Below, piece by piece: positions 15,564-21,203 of a DNA stretch of 64,000 bases (position 1 is the stretch's first letter; each line of letters begins with the position of its first letter). A program made the position numbers and the translations under genes. The notes below the pieces were generated by a model. It searched no databases. It was not told where the DNA came from and worked only from the letters and a program-made list of their open reading frames with translations. Origin of the DNA: Cellulomonas sp. ES6 (GTDB taxonomy: Bacteria; Actinomycetota; Actinomycetes; Actinomycetales; Cellulomonadaceae); contig NZ_CP125655.1 in NCBI RefSeq assembly GCF_030053835.1, positions 3,534,001-3,598,000 on the forward strand, read 5' to 3'.

Positions 15564-16856
15564 TCAGCCGATGGCGGCGACCGCCTCCTCGAAGCCCTTC
15601 CAGGACTCGTCGGGGGTCATCGACTTGTCGACGTCGACGCGGTTGAACGCGTCGGACAGGCCGGTGCGGACCGTGAAGTAGTTCTCACCCTTGAACGGCT
15701 GGGTGGAGATGGCCGCGGCACGGTTCGTGTAGATCTTGCCGGTGGGCGCGTCGTTGAAGAACTCGCGGGTCATGCCCTGGAGCTCGTCGGACTGCTGGGC
15801 CTCGATCTGGCTCGGGAAGTTGCCGTTGACCGCGAACGCCTTGAGCTGCTGCTCCGGGGCGGTCAGCCAGTCGGCGAGCGCCTTGGCCTCCTCCTGGTGC
15901 TGCGACATCGTCGGGACCGTCAGGAACGAACCGCCCCAGTTGCCACCGCCGCCGGGGAAGACGTCGGCGATGTCCCAGCCCTCGACGCCGGACGCGTTGC
16001 CCTCGATGTTGCCGAGGAACCACGCCGGGGCGAGCGCCACCGCGAAGCCGTCGTTCTGGAAGGAGTTCGTCCAGTCCTCCTCCCACTGCTTGAGGCCGGC
16101 CGACTGGTCCTCGTGCGACAGGATCGTGTCGTACATGTCGCGGATCTCGGGGTTGTCGAGCGCGGTGATCTCACCGGTCTCCGGGTCCTCGAACGGGGCC
16201 TTGATCTGGTTGATCATGCCCTGGGCGAGCGCGTCGGCGGAGTCGAAGAACTTCGGGCCCGTGCCGGCGGCCATGAACTTGTCGCCGACCTCGAAGAAGT
16301 CGTCCCAGGTCGCGTTCTCGCCGCCGAACAGCTCGGCGACCTCCTCGCGGTCCGTCGGCAGGCCGGCGGCCTCGAACAGGTCGGCGCGGTAGGCGATCGC
16401 CTCGGGGCCGATGTCCGTCGGGTAGCCGAGCAGGCGGCCCTCGGAGTCGGTGGCCTGGTCGGTGGTCCACGCGTTCCAGCGGCCCTCGACGGAGTCGGAG
16501 TTGAGGTCCGAGAACTGGTCGGAGTACTGCAGGATCTGCGGCATCCAGTCGACCTCGGCCGCGACGACGTCGGCGAGGCCGGAACCCGCGCCGAGCGCGG
16601 TCTGGAACTGCTCCTTGGCGTCGTCCGACTTCGCGAACTTGTTGTGCTCGATCGTGATGTTCGGGTGCTCGTCCTGGTACTGCTCGAGCAGGTCCTCGTA
16701 ACCGAACTGGTTGAAGGTGGAGATCGTCAGCGTGATCTTGCCACCGTCGTCGCCGGCGTTGTCGTCGGACGAACCGCCGCCGCACGCCGTCGCGAGCAGG
16801 GCGATGCCCGTCGCTCCGGCCACGGCCATCCAGGTCTTGCGCGTGCTCCTGCGCAC
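15564..16856 (-). CDS. Extracellular sugar-binding lipoprotein (CebE-like)
   Basis: Captures sugar outside the membrane and delivers it to the two permeases. The 430-residue precursor has a basic n-region, hydrophobic core and lipobox LLATAC with Cys25 as the lipidated residue, then the family-1 solute-binding fold (ITLTISTFNQFGYEDLLEQYQDEHPNI at the start, VALAPAWFLGNI and GNWGGSFLTVP in the middle, WKGFEEAVAAIG at the end). The start is GTG at 16856 with GAGGGAG upstream. It is the first gene of the operon. Three CelR/CebR-like palindromes sit 68-185 bases upstream, which favours a cellobiose or beta-glucan oligosaccharide as substrate; this is inference. Confidence 0.93.
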   Translation of the reverse strand: MRRSTRKTWMAVAGATGIALLATACGGGSSDDNAGDDGGKITLTISTFNQFGYEDLLEQYQDEHPNITIEHNKFAKSDDAKEQFQTALGAGSGLADVVAAEVDWMPQILQYSDQFSDLNSDSVEGRWNAWTTDQATDSEGRLLGYPTDIGPEAIAYRADLFEAAGLPTDREEVAELFGGENATWDDFFEVGDKFMAAGTGPKFFDSADALAQGMINQIKAPFEDPETGEITALDNPEIRDMYDTILSHEDQSAGLKQWEEDWTNSFQNDGFAVALAPAWFLGNIEGNASGVEGWDIADVFPGGGGNWGGSFLTVPTMSQHQEEAKALADWLTAPEQQLKAFAVNGNFPSQIEAQQSDELQGMTREFFNDAPTGKIYTNRAAAISTQPFKGENYFTVRTGLSDAFNRVDVDKSMTPDESWKGFEEAVAAIG

Positions 16857-16923
16857 TGTGACTCCCTCGTCAGTCGGACGGCGGCCTCGCCGTCGTGGTG
16901 GACGCCGTCGTCGACGTCCGGCG

Positions 16924-16937
16924 TGGAAGCGTTCCCA
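16924..16937. promoter_or_regulatory. LacI-type operator 1 (CelR/CebR-like)
   Basis: TGGAAGCGTTCCCA differs at two positions from the TGGGAGCGCTCCCA box recalled for CelR and CebR. It is 68 bases upstream of the binding-protein start codon. Confidence 0.7.
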
Positions 16938-16947
16938 AACCGCACTG

Positions 16948-16961
16948 CGGGAGCGCTCTCA
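16948..16961. promoter_or_regulatory. LacI-type operator 2 (CelR/CebR-like)
   Basis: CGGGAGCGCTCTCA shares the GGGAGCGCTC core with the CelR/CebR consensus (two mismatches at the edges). Its centre is 24 bases from the centre of operator 1, a little over two helical turns. Confidence 0.65.
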
Positions 16962-17027
16962 CGACCTGCCACGCACTCTCGCCGCACCGCTCGGCCGAAG
17001 TCAAGCCGCGATGCCGCCGAACGGGCG

Positions 17028-17041
17028 TGGAAGCGGTCCCA
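17028..17041. promoter_or_regulatory. LacI-type operator 3 (CelR/CebR-like)
   Basis: TGGAAGCGGTCCCA has two mismatches to the CelR/CebR consensus. It lies 80 bases beyond operator 2, between the binding-protein promoter and the 3' end of the DUF2505 gene, and could serve as an auxiliary operator for looping. Confidence 0.55.
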
Positions 17042-17096
17042 CGGGCGCGTTCGCGCAGGTCAGCGCGCTGGAGGGCGTCGACGCGTTACGGAATCG

Positions 17097-17603
17097 TTAC
17101 GCCTGTGCGCTGTCCTCGACCCACGCCCGGGCGACAGCCTCCTCGGCCTCCAGCGCGCCGCGCACGGCACCCGCCGCGGCCTGCTCCACGGTCGCCCCGA
17201 ACAGCGGCACGTGCGCCTTGAGCTCACCCTCGTACGTGATCGTCGAGCCCCCCGGGCCGCCCGTCAGCGCCACGGTGCCCGTCAGCCGCACCGGCGCCCC
17301 CGCGATCTCCACCGCCACGGTCCCGCGCCGGGCACCGTCCTCCTGCGGGCCCTCCCACGCCTCGGCCTGGCGGACCTCCAGCGTCGAGCCGACGAACGCC
17401 CGGATGTTCGGCGGGATGAGGTCGGTCGGCAGCGCGCGCCGGGTCGTCACCGTGAACGCACCCGCGTCGCCCGGGGTGACGTCGACGTGCAGGTCGTCCG
17501 CGCCGCTGGCGCGCACCTTCGCGCGCACGTAGTCCGGGTCGGCCAGCATCGTGCCGGCCGTCCGGGGGTCCGTCGGGACGGAGAGGGTGACCTGGAGGTG
17601 CAC
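17097..17603 (-). CDS. DUF2505 (SRPBCC-like) protein
   Basis: A 168-residue protein of the actinobacterial DUF2505 family, a START/SRPBCC-like ligand-binding fold with no assigned function. Seen: N-terminal MHLQVTLSVPTDPRTAGTMLADPDYVRAKV, then alternating beta strands (FTVTTRRALPTDLIP, VAVEIAGAPVRLTGTVAL, STITYEGELKAHVPLFG) and a C-terminal helix (VEQAAAGAVRGALEAEEAVARAW). No signal peptide or membrane segment. The GTG at 17603 has GGAAGG upstream, and TAAAGT at 17658-17663 (minus strand) is a good -10 candidate, giving a leader of about 48 bases. It is divergent from pdtaS. Confidence 0.88.
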   Translation of the reverse strand: MHLQVTLSVPTDPRTAGTMLADPDYVRAKVRASGADDLHVDVTPGDAGAFTVTTRRALPTDLIPPNIRAFVGSTLEVRQAEAWEGPQEDGARRGTVAVEIAGAPVRLTGTVALTGGPGGSTITYEGELKAHVPLFGATVEQAAAGAVRGALEAEEAVARAWVEDSAQA

Positions 17604-17711
17604 GGGCGTCGGGTCCTTCCGGGGGCGGCGCGGCGGCGCGGGGGTGCGGGTCCACCGACTTTATCCGCGCCGGAGGCCGGACGCGGCGCGGAGCGCGGGC
17701 GGACGTCGACT

Positions 17712-17717
17712 TAGGCT
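17712..17717 (+). promoter_or_regulatory. Leaderless-type -10 box of pdtaS
   Basis: TAGGCT six bases before the GTG at 17724, with no Shine-Dalgarno sequence between, so the transcript probably starts at or next to the start codon. Confidence 0.6.
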
Positions 17718-17723
17718 GGGCCG

Positions 17724-19208
17724 GTGTCCACCCTGAGCGAGCTCGCGCAGCGCCACGCCCACCTCGACGCCGCGGACCTCGAGTGGCTCCACCTGCTGGT
17801 CGGCGACTGGCAGGTCATCTCCGACCTCGCGTTCGCCGACCTCGTGCTGTGGCTGCCGACGGACGACGACGACTTCGTCGCGATCGCCCAGTGCCGGCCC
17901 AGCACCGGCGCGACCGTGCACTACGACGACGTCGTCGGCTCCCGCCCGCCGGACGGGCAGCGCCCGCAGCTCGAGCGCTCCCTGACGGAGGTCCGCGCGC
18001 AGCGGTCCCGCGAGCCCCGGTGGTTCGGCTCGTACGCCGTGCGCGAGGAGGCCGTACCGGTCGTGCGCGACGGCCGCGCGATCGCCGTGATCGCCCGGCA
18101 GACCAACCTCGGCGGCGCGCGCACCCCCAGCCGGCTGGAGCTGAACTACGTCGAGGCCGCCGACGACATCATGGGCATGATCGCGCGCGGCGAGTTCCCG
18201 ATGCTCGACGCCGCGACCGGTCCGCGCCGGGGCGCACCCCGCGTGGCCGACGGCCTCGTCCGGCTCAACTCCGAGGGCGAGGTGCTGTACGCCAGCCCCA
18301 ACGCGCTGTCCTGCTTCCACCGGTTCGGCGCCATGGACGACCTCGTGGGTCGCTCGCTCGTCGAGCTGGTCGCCGACCTCGTCGAGCAGGAGTCGACGGT
18401 CGACGAGTCCATGCCGCTCGTGCTCATGGGCCGCGCGCCGTGGCGCACCGACATCGAGGCGCACGGCGTCGCGCTGTCCCTGCGCGCCGTCCCGCTGACG
18501 GAGGAGGGCGAGCGCATCGGCGCGGTGCTGCTCTGCCGCGACGTGTCCGAGCTGCGCCGGCGGGAGCGCGAGCTCATCACCAAGGACGCGACGATCCGCG
18601 AGATCCACCACCGCGTGAAGAACAACCTGCAGACCGTCGCCGCGCTGCTGCGCCTGCAGGCCCGCCGCATGGACGTCCCCGAGGCACGCGCGGCCCTCGA
18701 GGAGGCGATGCGCCGCGTGGCGACCATCGCGCTAGTGCACGAGACGCTGTCGCAGACCCTGGACGAGACCGTCGTGTTCGACGAGCTCGTCGGGCGGTCG
18801 CTGCGGCTCGCCGCCGACGTGGCGTCCGCCGGCGCGTCCGTCCGCACGGTCGTGCGCGGGACGTTCGGGCCGGTGTCCGCGGAGGACGCCACGGCGCTCG
18901 CCCTCGTGCTCACCGAGCTGGTCACGAACGCCGTCGAGCACGGGCTCGCCGGGCGGGAGTCCGGGTCGGTGGAGGTCACGGCCGAGCGGCTCGAGGACGA
19001 CCTGACCGTCACGGTCGCGGACGACGGCGCCGGCATCCCCGCCGACGCCGGCGCGGGCACCGGGCTGGGGACGCAGATCGTCTCGACGCTGGTGACCAAC
19101 GAGCTGCGCGGGTCGATCGCGTGGGCGCCGCGCGCGGGCGGCGGCACGGAGGTCGTGCTGCGCGCGCACCTGCGGGCCCCGGGCCGGGAACCCAACACGG
19201 TCGCCTGA
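17724..19208 (+). CDS. pdtaS: Sensor histidine kinase PdtaS
   Basis: Cytosolic kinase of 494 residues with no membrane segment. It has an N-terminal GAF domain (about 17-150), a PAS domain (about 170-280), an HWE/HisKA_2 dimerisation domain with the phospho-acceptor motif HHRVKNNLQTVAALL (His295/His296), and a C-terminal ATPase domain (LTELVTNAVEHG, VADDGAGIP and GLGTQIVSTLV). In Mycobacterium, PdtaS phosphorylates the ANTAR antiterminator PdtaR; no pdtaR is in the window. The neighbouring whiB1-like gene reproduces the mycobacterial Rv3219-Rv3220c arrangement as I recall it, which supports the orthology. The start is GTG at 17724 after a TAGGCT box. Confidence 0.92.
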   Translation: MSTLSELAQRHAHLDAADLEWLHLLVGDWQVISDLAFADLVLWLPTDDDDFVAIAQCRPSTGATVHYDDVVGSRPPDGQRPQLERSLTEVRAQRSREPRWFGSYAVREEAVPVVRDGRAIAVIARQTNLGGARTPSRLELNYVEAADDIMGMIARGEFPMLDAATGPRRGAPRVADGLVRLNSEGEVLYASPNALSCFHRFGAMDDLVGRSLVELVADLVEQESTVDESMPLVLMGRAPWRTDIEAHGVALSLRAVPLTEEGERIGAVLLCRDVSELRRRERELITKDATIREIHHRVKNNLQTVAALLRLQARRMDVPEARAALEEAMRRVATIALVHETLSQTLDETVVFDELVGRSLRLAADVASAGASVRTVVRGTFGPVSAEDATALALVLTELVTNAVEHGLAGRESGSVEVTAERLEDDLTVTVADDGAGIPADAGAGTGLGTQIVSTLVTNELRGSIAWAPRAGGGTEVVLRAHLRAPGREPNTVA

Positions 19209-19287
19209 CCCGCCGACCCGCGACCCGCGACCCGCGCTCTCCACGACGCGCGCCCGCGACGCCCGACCCGCGACGCCCGACCCCGAT

Positions 19288-19399
19288 CGGCGAGAGGCCA
19301 CGAGAAGGGCGTCCGGACGAGGCGCGAGCCCCGGTTGCTGGCCTCTCGCCGAGGTCGGTCGGGTTGCGGGGGTGCGTTCGCGTCGTTCGGGGGCCTGGT
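19288..19399 (+). repeat. 112-bp tandem repeat with terminal hairpin, copy 1
   Basis: It begins CGGCGAGAGGCCA (19288-19300), which pairs perfectly with TGGCCTCTCGCCG at 19339-19351 around a 38-base loop; a tail with GGTCGGGTTGCGGGGGTGCG follows. The next copy starts at 19400. It lies about 80 bases beyond the pdtaS stop and has no coding potential. Confidence 0.85.
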
Positions 19400-19492
19400 C
19401 GGCGAGAGGCCACGAGGAGGGCGTCCGGACGAGGCGCGAGCCCCGGTTGCTGGCCTCTCGCCGAGGCCGGTCGGGTTGCGGGGGTGCGTTCG
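19400..19492 (+). repeat. 112-bp tandem repeat with terminal hairpin, copy 2
   Basis: Same 13-bp stem (19400-19412 with 19451-19463) and nearly the same loop (one A-to-G change, GAAGGG to GAGGGG-type) and tail as copy 1. The last part of the tail is missing. Loop and stem are both conserved, which suggests recent duplication. Confidence 0.85.
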
Positions 19493-19578
19493 GGGCGGGC
19501 GCCCGGCCCGTCCCCGGACGCGACGACGCCCGCCGCCCCGGACGGGGTGGCGGGCGTCGGTCGCGCGGGGCGCGAGAT

Positions 19579-19739
19579 CAGCCGGTGCGGCGCTGGCGCG
19601 TCAGCCGGTGCGGCGCTGGCGCGTCAGCCGGTGCGGCGCTGGCGCGTCAGCCTGCGCGGCGCTGGCGCGTCAGCCGGCGCGGCGCTGGCGCGTCAGCCTG
19701 CGCGGCGCTGGCGCGTCAGCCTGCGCGGCGCTGGCGCGC
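19579..19739. repeat. Seven tandem 23-bp repeats running into the 3' end of whiB1
   Basis: Seven head-to-tail units of CAGCCNGYGCGGCGCTGGCGCGT, with CCGGTG, CCTGCG and CCGGCG variants at one spot. The last unit overlaps the final codons and stop of whiB1. There are no spacers, so this is not a CRISPR array. On the whiB1 strand each unit encodes the same Arg-Gln-Arg-Arg-Ala-Gly ending followed by TGA, or a close variant of it. Confidence 0.9.
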
Positions 19740-19964
19740 GGTGCGGCGCTTGAGGGCGCGGCGCTCGTCCTCGGAGAGGCCGCCCCAGACGCCGGCGTCC
19801 TGGCCGGACTCCAGCGCCCACTTCAGGCAGGTGTCCACCACGTCGCAGCGGCGGCACACGGCCTTGGCCTCCTCGATCTGCAGCAGGGCCGGGCCGGTGT
19901 TGCCGATCGGGAAGAACAGCTCCGGGTCCTCGGTCAGACATGCTGCGCGGTGGCGCCAATCCAT
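19716..19964 (-). CDS. whiB1: WhiB1/WblE-type [4Fe-4S] transcription regulator
   Basis: An 82-residue Wbl protein. The four iron-sulphur ligands are Cys9, Cys37, Cys40 and Cys46 (AACLTEDPE and AVCRRCDVVDTC); the GVWGG turn is at 58-62, followed by a basic DNA-binding tail (SEDERRALKRRTARQRRAG). The sequence is very close to mycobacterial WhiB1, which binds the primary sigma factor and is NO-sensitive (family knowledge). The ATG at 19964 has GAGGAG nine bases upstream. On the minus strand TTGTGC and GAATCT, 17 bases apart at about 20107-20135, are a possible promoter, giving a long leader. The last codons are made of a 23-bp unit that is repeated seven times downstream. Confidence 0.95.
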   Translation of the reverse strand: MDWRHRAACLTEDPELFFPIGNTGPALLQIEEAKAVCRRCDVVDTCLKWALESGQDAGVWGGLSEDERRALKRRTARQRRAG

Positions 19965-20134
19965 CGAACACTCCTCAGCACAGGGGCGGGCCACGACCAG
20001 GGGGCTGGGTGGCACGGAAGGGGCGCAGAGCACACGTCGACGCACGAGCTTTCGCGGGGGGCGGCGTGAGCGTCGGCGCTCGGATTCGAACTGCTGCGCA
20101 CAAGATTCACATGGCGACGGGCAGCGCACAAGGG

Positions 20135-20161
20135 GTTACGCGCAGGTTTCTGGCGCGTAAC
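20135..20161. promoter_or_regulatory. Inverted repeat upstream of whiB1
   Basis: GTTACGCGC and GCGCGTAAC, perfect nine-base arms separated by nine bases, 171-197 bases upstream of the whiB1 start. A second small palindrome, CACACCTGTGTG, lies at 20177-20188. The position fits a regulator-binding site at or just upstream of the candidate promoter. Confidence 0.55.
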
Positions 20162-20188
20162 AGATGAGGCGTCGGTCACACCTGTGTG

Positions 20189-20613
20189 GATCCTGGACGC
20201 TTGGGCGGCACGCTACTCCCTCCGTGCCGCTCGACGCCAACCGGGACCGGATGCCGGGACCAACGTCCCTTCCCGGCGGGGCGCGCGGTGCGGACCTGCA
20301 CCGATGCACGGGCGATTCACCCGGGTGCCGGGCGCCGCCGTGACCAGGACCTTCGTACCGGCGACGGCGGGAGCCCGCCGGGGCGCTGCGGACGCCGGGG
20401 CGCTGCGGACGCCGGGGCGCTGCGGACGCCGGGTCGCGCCCGCCGTCGCACGCCGGCCCGGCGCGGCGTCACCCGACCGGCGGTGCGCCCGCGCGACGTC
20501 GTCGCCCGCCCGCACGCGCCGACACCCGACCGGCCGCGCGGGGGCGCGCGACGTCGTCGCGCGCCCCCGCGCGGTGTCACGACGACGGCGCCTCGGCGGG
20601 CCTGCGGCCGTCG
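20189..20613. other. Gene-free stretch between whiB1 and the small membrane protein
   Basis: About 425 bases with no convincing gene; the open frames are Arg/Pro-rich shadows. It contains three tandem copies of a 17-base unit GCCGGGGCGCTGCGGAC at 20377-20427 and repeated GCGCGACGTCGTCGC motifs at about 20490-20560. I recognise no RNA gene. Confidence 0.6.
20377..20427. repeat. Three tandem 17-bp repeats
   Basis: GCCGGGGCGCTGCGGAC repeated exactly three times, with a fourth partial unit to 20433. Function unknown. Confidence 0.85.
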
Positions 20614-20619
20614 TAGGGT
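20614..20619 (+). promoter_or_regulatory. Leaderless-type -10 box
   Basis: TAGGGT six bases before the GTG start at 20626; no ribosome site between. Confidence 0.55.
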
Positions 20620-20625
20620 CGCGTC

Positions 20626-21048
20626 GTGACCACCCCGCGGCCCGCCCCCGTCCCCGAGCGACCGTCCCCGGGCCGCGCCCCGGCCGCCGTCCGTGCCGTG
20701 ACCGCCCTGGTGCTGCTGCAGGCGCTGGCCCTCGCCGTCGCGACCGTCGCCCTGCTGGTCGCGCTGGTGCGCGGCACGTCGATGCCCGGGCCGGTCGTGT
20801 TCATGGCGGTGCTGGCGGCCGGGATCGCCGCGGTGCTCGCGGGGGCGGCCGTCGGGCTTCTGCGGGGGCGGCGCTGGGGCCGCGCCCCGGTGATGACGGT
20901 GCAGATCCTGCTGGTCGTCCTGGCGGTCGGCTGGGTCGGCGTGGAGCTCGCCGCCTGGTCGGTCGTCGTGCTCGCCGTCGCGGGTGCGACGGGCGTCCTG
21001 CTCGTGCTGCCCCCGGTCGTGGCCTGGACGGCCGGCGACCGCACCTGA
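20626..21048 (+). CDS. Small four-helix membrane protein, function unknown
   Basis: A protein of 140 residues with four predicted transmembrane segments (AVTALVLLQALALAVATVALLVAL, VVFMAVLAAGIAAVLAGAAVGLL, VMTVQILLVVLAVGWVGVEL and VVLAVAGATGVLLVLPPVVAW) and a Pro-rich N-terminus of about 20 residues. A charged GRRWGRAP loop links helices two and three. I do not recognise a named family; similar small proteins are frequent in actinobacterial genomes. The start is GTG at 20626 after a TAGGGT box. It is convergent with the ABC permease gene. Confidence 0.8.
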   Translation: MTTPRPAPVPERPSPGRAPAAVRAVTALVLLQALALAVATVALLVALVRGTSMPGPVVFMAVLAAGIAAVLAGAAVGLLRGRRWGRAPVMTVQILLVVLAVGWVGVELAAWSVVVLAVAGATGVLLVLPPVVAWTAGDRT

Positions 21049-21174
21049 CACGGCGACCGCCCGCCCCGGCGCGCGTCGCGGGAAGGCCCGCCCGGCACGC
21101 GACGGGACAGCCACCCGTCGCTCGACGCGGGAGGGCCCGCCCGGCGACCTGCGCCGGACGGGCCCGCCCGCCTG

Positions 21175-21199
21175 CCCCGGCCGCTGGTCGCGGCCGGGG
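21175..21199. terminator. Hairpin terminator candidate after the ABC permease gene
   Basis: CCCCGGCCGC and GCGGCCGGGG around TGGTC, a perfect ten-base-pair stem five bases beyond the permease stop (minus strand) and between convergent genes. The interval 21049-21174 holds other GC-rich inverted sequences but no gene. No U-run. Confidence 0.6.
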
Positions 21200-21203
21200 G
21201 TGG

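Noticed and set aside
19579..19739. CRISPR-like array
   Set aside because: The 23-base units are head to tail without unique spacers, and no cas gene is present.
20082..20091. GGATTCGAAC, resembling a tRNA T-loop
   Set aside because: No T-stem, anticodon stem or acceptor stem can be formed around it on either strand.
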